The position numbers and the translations under genes were made by a program. The notes under the pieces were generated by a model. The model was not told the DNA's origin. It did no database searches and was given only the letters and a program-made list of their open reading frames with translations. Shown here one piece after another: positions 52,279 through 63,900 of a stretch of DNA of 64,000 bases; positions within the stretch are counted from its first letter, which is position 1; every line of letters starts with the position of its first letter. The DNA is from Algoriphagus ratkowskyi (GTDB lineage: Bacteria; Bacteroidota; Bacteroidia; Cytophagales; Cyclobacteriaceae): the NCBI RefSeq assembly GCF_002150505.1, contig NZ_MSSV01000009.1, forward strand, positions 1 through 64,000. Direction: 5' to 3'.

Positions 52279-52614
52279 ATGAATAGAAGAATAATCTTCT
52301 ACGAAAATTACTTCATAGAATTCTACCGAGAGCAAGATCAAAAAGTAAAAGGTAAAATCCAGTATGTTTTCGAATTGATTAAACAAGTTGACCGTGTTCC
52401 TGAAAAATTCTTGAAGCATTTATCTGGAACGCATGGACTCTATGAAATCCGCATCGAATACCAGTCTAGTATTTATCGGATTTTCTGCTGTTTTGATGAG
52501 GGACAGCTAGTTGTTCTGTTTAATGGTTTCCAAAAAAAATCACAAAAGACACCTCGAAAAGAGTTAGAAAAAGCGGAGAAAATAATGAGAGATTATTTTG
52601 AAAGTAAAAACTGA
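52279..52614 (+). CDS. RelE/HigB-type toxin (Gp49-like)
   Basis: A 111-residue toxin candidate of the RelE/ParE superfamily, Gp49/HigB-like. IIFYENYFIEFYREQDQKVKGKIQYVFELI, VPEKFLKHLSGTHGLYEIRIEY, YRIFCCFDEGQLVVLFNGFQKKSQKTPRKE, and a Lys-rich end are the family pattern. Such enzymes cleave mRNA at the ribosome. The gene precedes its antitoxin (toxin-first, the HigBA order), with a 4-bp gap to the ATG at 52619. The start follows the promoter's -7 element directly. The Lys and Arg residues expected in the active site are present, but catalysis is inferred. Confidence 0.9.
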   Translation: MNRRIIFYENYFIEFYREQDQKVKGKIQYVFELIKQVDRVPEKFLKHLSGTHGLYEIRIEYQSSIYRIFCCFDEGQLVVLFNGFQKKSQKTPRKELEKAEKIMRDYFESKN

Positions 52615-52618
52615 AACT

Positions 52619-52918
52619 ATGAACGATTATAAAAACATAAAGACATTTGATGAATTGATCGACCTCGAACATGGAAAAATCGGCACACAGAATCGCAATA
52701 AATACGAGGAAGGTTCCCAAATGTTCATTGTAAGTGAAATGCTAAAATCAGCACGCAAAGAAGCAAAACTGACTCAAGAACAGTTGGCTGAGAAAGCAGG
52801 CACAAAAAAAAGCTACATTTCCAAACTCGAAAACGGAAAAGGGAACATCCAACTTTCTACACTAATCAGAATTTTTGAGCAAGGATTGAACAAGAAAATT
52901 GGATTAACATTTTTATAA
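52619..52918 (+). CDS. XRE/HigA-type antitoxin
   Basis: A 99-residue antitoxin candidate with a C-terminal helix-turn-helix (about 42-97: LKSARKEAKLTQEQLAEKAGTKKSYISKLENGKGNIQLSTLIRIFEQGL), a classic XRE domain. The N-terminal MNDYKNIKTFDELIDLEHGK region probably wraps the toxin. A TTG at 52598 would start earlier, overlapping the toxin gene; the ATG at 52619, four bases after the toxin stop, is preferred. The HTH would bind the palindrome at 52253-52270 and repress the operon. No mobile element is next to the pair. Confidence 0.9.
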   Translation: MNDYKNIKTFDELIDLEHGKIGTQNRNKYEEGSQMFIVSEMLKSARKEAKLTQEQLAEKAGTKKSYISKLENGKGNIQLSTLIRIFEQGLNKKIGLTFL

Positions 52919-53295
52919 TTTCATCAAGCCATCATTTCAGTTTTTAATTCTGAATACAAGAACGAGAGTCCTTATTGACAGAATTTTCTATCTTAAATAC
53001 TGAATCACCTTATCCCAATTGGACGATTGTACCTAAATGAAGAACGTTCATCGAATTTTGACCATCGTTCCTTCATTTTGGTAGAATTATCTATCCGGGA
53101 AAAGAACGTAGTTACATTTTTGACCGACCTTGGTGCAAATTGCATGAACGATGGTTTGTAAGGAAAAATCAAAATGCCGTTCAAATATCTCAAAGATAAG
53201 GTTCTAATACGGATAGATTAGGCATTTAAAATTACTATTTTGTGTTAGGAATATCTTTCCAAAACATCCGCCCAAACCAGATTCAAGTTCTTAAA
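52919..53295. other. 377-bp intergenic stretch, no gene believed
   Basis: Between the antitoxin and the PH-like membrane protein. A minus-strand 62-codon frame (53005-53193) includes no recognisable family; the stretch GAACGTTCATC / GAACGATGG repeats loosely around 53040-53150. I see no hairpin with a T-run. Confidence 0.5.
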
Positions 53296-54261
53296 ATGAC
53301 AATAACAAGTCGATATAACAAAGTGAATGCGATAGTAATCCCAGTACTGATTATTATTCTACTGGCTGCAATAGGCTATTTTACTGCTTTTCTTTCTTTC
53401 CTAGACTTAAACAACGGAAAAGTAGATTCAATTTTTAAAACGCCAATCTACGGAACTGTTCTTCTATGTGTAGTAATTATTGGTCTGGCTATTCATAACA
53501 TAAAAACCTGTAAGACGATCAAGATTAATAGCAAAGGAATAATGCTCAGCACCTTATTCAACAAAGAATCCATCAAGTGGAATGATATTGATAAAATTGA
53601 GTTGTTTGGCAAAAGTCAAGTCAACACTTCACCCATAGATACGACCAACCTGATACTCAAAAGTGGAAAGCAAATAGACATCATGGCTTCTTATTATGAA
53701 AATATGCCAATCATGCGAAAAACGTTTGAGCATGTAATTGATTGCCTCAATACCCAAGCCCCAATCGAACTAAATATAAAATCAGACACCTTGAAAGCAG
53801 ATTCTATAGAATTGGTGGATAAGGCTAACATGACAAAATACAGTGGTAATCATTTCCTCTCATTCAACGGAATTATACTTTACGGCTTGAATGCCTTTAC
53901 CCTTTATATGATAATAAACTCACCCAACTTTTTCATAGCCTTATTTATTGTATCCATCATCATCTTTGCCTTCACTTATGGGTATTTAGGGCATCAACTG
54001 CATTATTTTTATCTGGACAAAAATCACTTGCTAATGAAAAATCATATTTGGCCATGGGTAAATTACAACTATAGAATTGACAACATTAAGCAGGTTATTT
54101 GTGAAACTCCCTATAAAAGATCAACCTCTTTAAGAGTAATTACAATAGACTATAATTCAAAACATTATTCAGGAGGCAGCTTAAAAAACAGCACCTGGAA
54201 GGTACTATTACATGATATCCAAAGCTTGAATATCGAAACAAAAAATGAAGCCCTTTATTAA
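53296..54261 (+). CDS. Membrane protein with two PH-like (bPH-type) modules
   Basis: A 321-residue membrane protein. Predicted membrane segments lie at about 13-35, 52-72, 191-209 and 213-230. After each pair follows a small beta-rich cytoplasmic module (KTIKINSKGIMLSTLFNKESIKWNDIDKIELFGKS near 80-115; and YLDKNHLLMKNHIWPWVNYNYRIDNIKQVICETP near 240-275), resembling bacterial PH-like domains with the W-x-D-I-x-K-I pattern. An internal duplication (TM-TM-PH twice) is likely. The frame opens upstream at a TTG at 53242; the ATG at 53296 is the natural start. I do not recognise a specific family and assign no function. Confidence 0.72.
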   Translation: MTITSRYNKVNAIVIPVLIIILLAAIGYFTAFLSFLDLNNGKVDSIFKTPIYGTVLLCVVIIGLAIHNIKTCKTIKINSKGIMLSTLFNKESIKWNDIDKIELFGKSQVNTSPIDTTNLILKSGKQIDIMASYYENMPIMRKTFEHVIDCLNTQAPIELNIKSDTLKADSIELVDKANMTKYSGNHFLSFNGIILYGLNAFTLYMIINSPNFFIALFIVSIIIFAFTYGYLGHQLHYFYLDKNHLLMKNHIWPWVNYNYRIDNIKQVICETPYKRSTSLRVITIDYNSKHYSGGSLKNSTWKVLLHDIQSLNIETKNEALY

Positions 54262-54286
54262 TTGATGCTTTAGACCCTTATAATAA

Positions 54287-56860
<2,574 letters not shown>

Positions 56861-57008
56861 TTGTTACTTTTCAGTATATAGTTTCAGTTGGATTTCATCA
56901 GATCTAAGACTAAATACTGTGACTGATCACTTGTATCTCCCTTTTTTTCCAAAACAGTATTCCAATTCCTCTCATCCCATTATCTTTAGCCTCCCAAACC
57001 TTATAAAC

Positions 57009-57872
57009 ATGAATCAACTCAAAGGAACCGGCGTAGCCCTTGTCACCCCGTTTCACGATGATCAATCAATAGATTTCGATGGACTTAAAAAACTCATCGA
57101 TCATGTAATTGATGGCGGAGTGGACTATTTGGTGGTTTTAGGTACAACCGGGGAGACTGTTACGCTTACTTCTGCTGAAAAGAAACAAGTGTTAAAATCT
57201 TGTCTAGAATATAATGCCGGGCGAGTGCCTGTAGTTTATGGCTTGGGAGGGAATAATACCATGTCAGTATTAAATGATATTGCAGGAACAAATTTCGCTG
57301 GTATTACTGCTATTCTTTCGGTCAGCCCATATTACAATAAACCTACTCAAGCAGGGATTATTGAGCACTACAAGGCGATTGCGGATGCATGCCCAGTTCC
57401 AGTGATTTTGTACAATATCCCAGGCAGAACGATGTCTAATATTACTGCTGAAACAACTCTAACTCTTGCCGAACATTCTAATATCATCGGGATGAAAGAG
57501 GCTAGCGGGAATTTGGAGCAATGCATGCATATCGCTGCATCCATGCCGAAGGGTTTCTTGCTCGTTTCCGGTGACGACCTTATGACCAAAGCGCTTTATA
57601 GCATTGGTGGATCTGGGATCATTTCTGTGATGGCCAATGCGTTACCAGCAACTTTTAAGGCTTTATGCCATGGAACTGAAGATAAAAGTCTGCAAGCGGC
57701 ATTTTCACTTTTACCGCTGAATAACCTGATGTATGCAGAAAGCAATCCTGTGGGAATCAAAAACCTACTGTACCACTTGGGGATTTGCGGAGATCAAGTT
57801 AGACTTCCTATGCTTCGCGCCAGTCTAGACCTGAATCAAAAAATCAAGGCGGAATTCCAAAAATTGAAGTAG
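57009..57872 (+). CDS. dapA: 4-hydroxy-tetrahydrodipicolinate synthase
   Basis: A 287-residue TIM-barrel aldolase that condenses pyruvate with aspartate semialdehyde in lysine and diaminopimelate synthesis. The pyruvate site GTTGET is at 45-50, Tyr135 lies in ILYNIPGRT and the Schiff-base Lys163 is in IIGMKEASGN. VSPYYNKPTQAG holds the catalytic Tyr-Thr relay. The frame extends to 56919, but the ATG at 57009 (MNQLKGTGVALVTPF) is the family start. Length is normal. It is followed, one base after its stop, by xseA, so the three genes dapA-xseA-xseB form an operon. Confidence 0.97.
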   Translation: MNQLKGTGVALVTPFHDDQSIDFDGLKKLIDHVIDGGVDYLVVLGTTGETVTLTSAEKKQVLKSCLEYNAGRVPVVYGLGGNNTMSVLNDIAGTNFAGITAILSVSPYYNKPTQAGIIEHYKAIADACPVPVILYNIPGRTMSNITAETTLTLAEHSNIIGMKEASGNLEQCMHIAASMPKGFLLVSGDDLMTKALYSIGGSGIISVMANALPATFKALCHGTEDKSLQAAFSLLPLNNLMYAESNPVGIKNLLYHLGICGDQVRLPMLRASLDLNQKIKAEFQKLK

Positions 57873-57873
57873 C

Positions 57874-59184
57874 ATGCAAAATGCAAGATCGATATCTGAA
57901 CTCAATCGGCTAATCCAACAAGCCTTGGAGACGGAACTTGATCCGGTGATTTGGGTAGTTGGCGAAATCGCGGATTTTCGTCAGGCTCCTCAGGGACATG
58001 CTTATTTTGAACTGGTAGAAAAGCAAGGGAACACCGTACAAGCGAAGATCAAAGCCAATCTTTGGTCGTTTGCCTATCGCTCAGTCGCAGCTAGATTTGA
58101 ATCCATAACTGGTTCCAGCATCAAAAATGGAATGAAAGTGTTAGCGCAAGTCGCGGTCAACTTCCATCCAGTGTATGGGTTGAGTATCAACGTGAAAGAC
58201 ATTGACCCTTCTTTTTCATTGGGTGAAAGAGCTAGAGTCCGTCAAGAAACTATAGATAGACTGACGAAAGAAGGTTTATTGAGGCTAAATGCGAGACATT
58301 TACTTCCTGCCGTAATTCAAAAAATTGCGATCATTAGTAGTCCTACAGCAGCAGGATATGGTGATTTTGTAAATCAACTTGAAAATAACAGCTACGGCTA
58401 TCGAGTTTATCACAAACTTTTTCCTTCTGCAATGCAGGGAAATGAAGCAGTGGCTTTCTTGATTAAAAGTCTAGAACAAATAGAAGCTGTAAAAGATGAG
58501 CTGGGTATAGAGGCGGTAGTGATGATACGCGGAGGTGGAGCCCAATTGGATTTAGATTGCTTTGATGAATATAGGCTTGCTGCCAAGATCGCTAATTTCC
58601 CCATACCAGTACTCACAGGAATTGGGCATGAGCGAGATGAAAGTATAGCGGATTTGGTAGCACATACCCAACTTAAGACACCTACGGCAGTGGCAGAGTT
58701 TTTACTTTCTGGATTCAGAGAATTTGAGGAAAATCTAGGCATAGCGATGCAAAGACTAGATAGAGCCACTCGTCAAAAACTCAATGAAGAGCAATCCAAA
58801 GTACATCAGATCACTCATCAGGTAAAAGCACATTCTGAAAGCCGTATGAAGTTGGAGGCTGAGAAACTTAACGCAGCTTTTAATAGAATCCGGGTTTCAG
58901 GTAAAAATATTTTGCAAATTCAGGAAAATACTCTGGCTAGTTTTGAAAAAAACATAGTAAGGGGATTGAATGGCTTTTTGCAAAAACAAAAACAAATTAT
59001 AGATTCCAAGGAATTAGTGCTTCGTCAATTGAATCCAGCCATTATTTTAGCCAGAGGCTATACGCGGACAGAAATCAAAGGTAAGCCGATTACTACTGCT
59101 CACATCCAGCTTGGAGATGAATTGCAGACACATACATCCAAGCAAAAAATCAGTAGCATAATTACACAAATTGAGGAAAAATGA
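57874..59184 (+). CDS. xseA: Exodeoxyribonuclease VII large subunit
   Basis: A 436-residue catalytic subunit of exonuclease VII, which degrades single-stranded DNA from both ends. The N-terminal OB-fold is at about 15-105 (VIWVVGEIADFRQAPQGHAYFELVEK, NGMKVLAQVAVNFHPVYGLSINV). The core follows with IAIISSPTAAGYGDFVNQL, EAVVMIRGGGAQLDLDCFDEYRLA, VLTGIGHERDESIADLVAHTQLKTPTAVAEFL, then a long coiled coil (about 290-400) and ILARGYTRTEIKGKPI. Its ATG is one base after the dapA stop, and xseB overlaps its end by four bases. Confidence 0.97.
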   Translation: MQNARSISELNRLIQQALETELDPVIWVVGEIADFRQAPQGHAYFELVEKQGNTVQAKIKANLWSFAYRSVAARFESITGSSIKNGMKVLAQVAVNFHPVYGLSINVKDIDPSFSLGERARVRQETIDRLTKEGLLRLNARHLLPAVIQKIAIISSPTAAGYGDFVNQLENNSYGYRVYHKLFPSAMQGNEAVAFLIKSLEQIEAVKDELGIEAVVMIRGGGAQLDLDCFDEYRLAAKIANFPIPVLTGIGHERDESIADLVAHTQLKTPTAVAEFLLSGFREFEENLGIAMQRLDRATRQKLNEEQSKVHQITHQVKAHSESRMKLEAEKLNAAFNRIRVSGKNILQIQENTLASFEKNIVRGLNGFLQKQKQIIDSKELVLRQLNPAIILARGYTRTEIKGKPITTAHIQLGDELQTHTSKQKISSIITQIEEK

Positions 59185-59369
59185 GCGAACTAAACTACAA
59201 CCAAGCTATGAGCAGGCTAGAAACAATTCTGGCTGAACTTGAAGAAGGTAAGAAAAGTGTGGATGAACTTTCTGAACTAGTAAAAGAAGCTGCCGAGCTT
59301 GTTAAAACCTGTAGAAACAAATTAAAAACGACTGAGGAAGACATTCAGAAGGCCTTTGATGGTGCTTAG
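59181..59369 (+). CDS. xseB: Exodeoxyribonuclease VII small subunit
   Basis: A 62-residue helical small subunit of exonuclease VII. The family pattern MSELNYNQAMSRLETILAELEEGKKSVDELSELVKEAAELVKTCRNKL is complete and of normal length. Its ATG overlaps the xseA stop by four bases, typical of coupled subunits made in fixed ratio. No other gene follows directly; the next start is 137 bp away and begins an unrelated outer-membrane protein. Confidence 0.96.
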   Translation: MSELNYNQAMSRLETILAELEEGKKSVDELSELVKEAAELVKTCRNKLKTTEEDIQKAFDGA

Positions 59370-59505
59370 TATTATGTATTTGTTATACACATTTCTGTAG
59401 ATCTCTGCCTTTTTTACAATTTCATGTAGTGTATTGGCATATTTGTTGCCCAAAATAACACAAGTCCTACTATCAAGTCATTTACTCTTTTTAGGATTCG
59501 TAGTT

Positions 59506-60210
59506 ATGTTAAAAAAAATCAAACTCTCCGCATTCATTCTTTTCCTTTTCGCAGGCATGCAGTTGTCCGCCCAAAGTTTTTACAAAGAGATGCAATCAAA
59601 AGATAATATTATCAGTATAGGAATAGGTCCATCCTTCGCATATCTTGACAATGGAGGACAGTATAGAGATTATAATTTCGAACTTAAGCCTTCTATCTCC
59701 GCCTCATTTTCTAAAAGATTAACAGATAGGTTTGAGATCAAAGCAACGGGTGGAGTGCAGTGGATTACGAGTGGAGGAAATCCTAGTACTACTGCTACCA
59801 ATATATGGAAAGCTAATAATTCCTCATTTACAGCCATCGGCTCTGTTTACTATTTTGATGTGATGCCCAGCATGTATTTAGTTCCATTTGGAAATCACAT
59901 GAACCGAAGCTTATTTAACTTTTACGGTGGATTTGGATTAGGAGTAATGCATTCGAGCACTGAGCAGACCAAATCATTCAATTCAGAAGAAAAACCAGGT
60001 CGCGAAAAAATAACCACGGGTTACGTTCCTATCAGAGTTGGTCTTAGCTACTCACTCGGTCCATTATCAGATATTGCTTTGGAAGGCTCAATGCTGGCTT
60101 CATTCACAGACAATTTAGATGGAAATGTTGGCGTCAATAAATACAGCGACCACCTCGTTCAGGGTCAGATAGTTTTTAGAAGATATCTCTTCTCCACTTT
60201 TGATAGATAG
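59506..60210 (+). CDS. Outer-membrane beta-barrel protein candidate
   Basis: A 234-residue exported protein. The signal peptide covers 1-22 (LSAFILFLFAGMQLSAQS). The rest alternates polar and hydrophobic residues with aromatic girdles and ends in QIVFRRYLFSTFDR: IISIGIGPSFAYLDNG, ELKPSISASFSKRLTDRFEIKATGGVQW, GFGLGVMHSS and YVPIRVGLSYSLGP suggest eight or more strands. It resembles small OmpA/porin-like barrels of Bacteroidota, but I cannot name a family. The frame reaches an ATG at 59434; the ATG at 59506 gives a normal signal peptide. No partner gene is next to it. Confidence 0.75.
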   Translation: MLKKIKLSAFILFLFAGMQLSAQSFYKEMQSKDNIISIGIGPSFAYLDNGGQYRDYNFELKPSISASFSKRLTDRFEIKATGGVQWITSGGNPSTTATNIWKANNSSFTAIGSVYYFDVMPSMYLVPFGNHMNRSLFNFYGGFGLGVMHSSTEQTKSFNSEEKPGREKITTGYVPIRVGLSYSLGPLSDIALEGSMLASFTDNLDGNVGVNKYSDHLVQGQIVFRRYLFSTFDR

Positions 60211-60308
60211 AAAAATCAAGTAATTAGTGATATCTTGGTTCGAATCTGCGACGCTATAAACAGCTCAGTGGCATAAAAATTCGTAATCTCATCCCAGGAG
60301 ATCAAAAA

Positions 60309-60809
60309 TTAAATTGTTACCTCTAAAAATTTTCGAGGAACCGAAATCAATAAATTTTGATAAATTCCGGGAATACGAACTAGGAAATAATCTTTATTTC
60401 CTTTCTCAATCACCTCTCCAGTCATATTTTGTAAGGGTCCGCCTATTACGACAACTTTTTCACCAAGATCTATCGATGACCCGTCTGATTCCACTCCTAC
60501 ACCAGTGTCAATTACACGCTTGATAATGTCCAAATCCTCCTCACGAATAGTAGCATGCTGTCCCGAAAAATGCACAAACTTAACTGCGCTGGGAACCTGA
60601 AGACACTCCCAAAGCTTATTACGAGTGGTCTTGACAAAAACATAACCATTAAACATTGCACGCTGTACTTTCTTTTTTCGATCAGACCACTGCCGAAGCT
60701 CCTCTATCATAGGTAAATAAACTTCAAATCCATTATCTCTCAAACGATCAGCCACCTTCTTTTCTGATCGTGAGGCTGTGTACATCACATACCACTTTAC
60801 TTCTTCCAT
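60309..60809 (-). CDS. UpxY-type NusG-like transcription antiterminator
   Basis: A 166-residue NusG paralog. The NGN domain (1-105) has WYVMYTASRSEKKVADRLRDNGFEVYLPMIEELRQWSDRKKKVQRAMFNGYVFVK, typical of UpxY/LoaP/RfaH-type proteins. The KOW domain (about 120-160) has LGEKVVVIGGPLQNMTGEVIEKGNKDYFLVRI. These factors load on RNA polymerase and allow it to read through long polysaccharide operons. A TTG at 60812 would add one residue; the ATG at 60809 is used. No capsule or exopolysaccharide gene follows on its strand, so it must act elsewhere. Confidence 0.92.
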   Translation of the reverse strand: MEEVKWYVMYTASRSEKKVADRLRDNGFEVYLPMIEELRQWSDRKKKVQRAMFNGYVFVKTTRNKLWECLQVPSAVKFVHFSGQHATIREEDLDIIKRVIDTGVGVESDGSSIDLGEKVVVIGGPLQNMTGEVIEKGNKDYFLVRIPGIYQNLLISVPRKFLEVTI

Positions 60810-60897
60810 CAATTAATTCTACTATTTGGGTGAGCGAATTTACAAATTCCATCCCTTACATCCTTTAAAGTGAAATGTTAATGTGCTCAAAAAGCAA

Positions 60898-60928
60898 AAA
60901 ACCTCCGAGACATAGCCTCGGAGGTTTT
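60898..60928 (-). terminator. Terminator of the RND pump gene
   Basis: Perfect 12-bp arms AAAACCTCCGAG and CTCGGAGGTTTT with a 7-base loop. On the minus strand it is followed by TTTTTTGCTTTTTG, 29 bp past the stop at 60957. Confidence 0.85.
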
Positions 60929-60956
60929 AAAAAAAAAACCACCAACCTTAATCCAA

Positions 60957-63900
60957 TCAAGATTTAAGTTTGCTGATTCTCATATTGAGTTTATCTGCCA
61001 ACAAATACATGACTGGTACGATGACTAACGTAAGGAATGTAGCAAAGGTTAGCCCAAATATTACTGTCCAAGCCATCGGTCCCCAGAAAGCTGCATTATC
61101 TCCACCTACATAGAATTGGGGATCAAATTCAGTCAGCAAAGTTCCGAAATTAATATTCATACCTATCGCCAAAGGAATTAATCCTAAAACAGTAGTAATT
61201 GCCGTAAGCAACACTGGTCGTAATCTAGTCTTTCCAGACTCTATGATACTTGCTACCATCAATGGATAAGGCAAACATTGCTTTGGCCCTAAATCTAGCT
61301 CATCTCTCTTTCGCTCACGAACCAGATTAGTATAATCTATCAGTACTATCGCATTGTTTACCACTACACCTGCTAGAGATATAATTCCAATCCCAGTCAT
61401 AATGACCACGAAGTCCATATTGAATATTACTAGACCTAAGAATACTCCGATCGTACTCAAGACAACGGAAGCCATGATGATAAAAGGCGTTGTGATAGAG
61501 TTAAACTGAGCTACGATAATTAAGAATATCATTGACACGGCGATACCTAATGCTCCTAGCAAAAAGTCCATTGACTTCTGCTGCTCCTCTTGCTCACCCG
61601 TGTATTTGACAGAAATCCCGTCAGGCACCTCAAAATTTTGGAGTGCTGCCTGAATCTGTGCATTCACAGCAGTTGGATTATACCCATCAAGCACGTTAGA
61701 GAAAATCGTAATCGCTTTTTCTAAATCCTTTCTTTTCACAGAACCATAGGTGGAACCATACTTTATATCAGCAACCGCCGAAATAGGAACTTCTCGCTTA
61801 TCTCCAAATTTATCTCTAAAGCCAATTTTTTTGTTAACAAGGGTATTTATATCATATCTGAAATCTTCTTTTAATCTCAATTGAATAGGATAATCGTCCT
61901 CTCCCTCTTTGTATTTAGAAACTTCCAGTCCAAAAAGAGATGTACGTAAGTCAGTGGCGATCTCGGAAGTAGAAAGACCAAATCGTCTTGCTTTATCCCT
62001 GTTAATATTTAAGATCACCTCTGGATTCCCCAATGACAAATCTGACTTCAATTCTTCAACACCAGGAACATTTTGATCATTGAGGTATTCCTTGGTTTTA
62101 TTGACAAAAGCAATTAGCTGATCGTAATCTTCACCCGCAAACTCCAAATTGATTGCCTTCCCTACTGGAGGACCATTGCTTTGTTTATCTACAGTCACAA
62201 GTACGCCCGGGTATTTATCCGCCAGCACTCGGATCTTCTCCATGGCGCCGTTGGTATTAATCCCCTGTCTGTCTATATAGTCCACAAAACCTATGGTGAT
62301 CTTAGCTTTGTGTGGCGTAGGCTGACCACTTGGTCCTTCCATAGGATCGCCCGTTCCTTCTCCCACTTGAGAGATTACCGATTCCAAAATATTGGTATAC
62401 TCATCGAGTGCTTCCATTAGCTCATCTTCCATTACATCCACAAATTCATTCGTGGCCTCGATGTCCGTACCTATAGGAAACTCAATAAAAACGTTTACCA
62501 ATTGAGGCTGATTGTCCGGAAAGAAAAGCACCTGAGGAGCCCTCACAACCAGCAAAACTAATGACAGAACAAGCAATAGAACTGTACCGCCAAGAAAAGC
62601 ATACGGCTTTTTCCCATTAAGGGCATACAATAAAGATGACTCGTAGAAATTCTCCATCTTGACCAGAAAAACTGTCTGGAACCAACGGATAGCTCTTCTA
62701 AGAACGAACACATTGAAAATAGTCAGCACACAAACAATCAGCATTAAGGACCCCATAGCCACCCATCCAATGATGTAAAACAAGGCGGAGAGAATTAGAA
62801 ATACTCCAGCTACAATAATCGATTTCTGCTTGGGCTTATTCACGCTCACGTCTTCCACTTTCATGAAAAGTGCTGTCAAAACCGGATTGATTACTAAGGC
62901 TACAAAAAGAGAAGATGACAGCACAATTATCAAAGTGATCGGGAGGAATTTCATAAACTCACCTACCGTATCCTGCCAAAATGCTAAAGGTAGAAAGGCC
63001 GCCAAGGTAGTAGCTGTAGACGTTATAATCGGCCAAGCAACTTCTCCTACGCCTTCTTTTGCCGCTTGAGTCGCACTTTTTCCTTCAGACATCAGTCGGT
63101 AAATATTCTCTACCACCACGATCCCGTTATCTACAAGCATACCTAATGCTAGGATCAAGGAGAATAGCACCATGAGGTTTAGCGTAATCCCAAATGCATT
63201 CAATATCAGGAATGAGATAAACATGGAAAGCGGAATTGCTATTCCCACAAAAAGTGCATTTCTAAATCCTAGGAAGAACATCAACACCAATACCACCAAG
63301 ATTACCCCGAAGATGATAGAGTTTTCCAAGTCACTTACTTGAAGTCTCGTAGCCTTGGACTGATCATTAGTAATACTAATCTCTAGATCCGGAGGGAATC
63401 TATTTGCTTTGGTTTTATCGATTATCTCCTTGATTTTATCAGCTGCATAGAGCAAATTCTCACCACTTCTTTTTACTACGTTTATCGTCACTACTGGGAG
63501 ATTCTTACTTCTAGCGTAGCTAGTTCTCTCTTTGTATGTATCCTTTACCTCTGCTACATCTCTGAGGTAGACAATCTTCTGACTATCTGTTTTGACAATG
63601 ATATTCAGGATTTCCTGAGGGTCGGTAAACTCGCCATCGATACGAAGCGTGCGTTGAAAATCTCCCGATCGAATATTACCACCAGAAATAGTCACGTTTT
63701 CTGTTTGAATTGCTGTAGCGATATCATTAAAACTTACCCCTACTGATTCCATTTTATAGGGATCAGCATTGATTTGAATTTCTCTTTCAACAGTTCCAGC
63801 TAAGTCAGCTTTCGATATTTCGGAGAGTTTCTCAATTTCATCCTCTAGGTACTCACCAAATTTTTTCAGTTCCGCCTCAGAATAATTTCCTGAGATATTT

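Noticed and set aside
53005..53193. 62-codon minus-strand frame after the antitoxin gene
   Set aside because: No homology recognised, no promoter or ribosome site, and loose internal repeats.
60233..60285. tRNA-like words (GGTTCGAATC and AGCTCAGTGG) near 60240-60275
   Set aside because: They are in the wrong order for a tRNA, and the T-arm bases do not pair.
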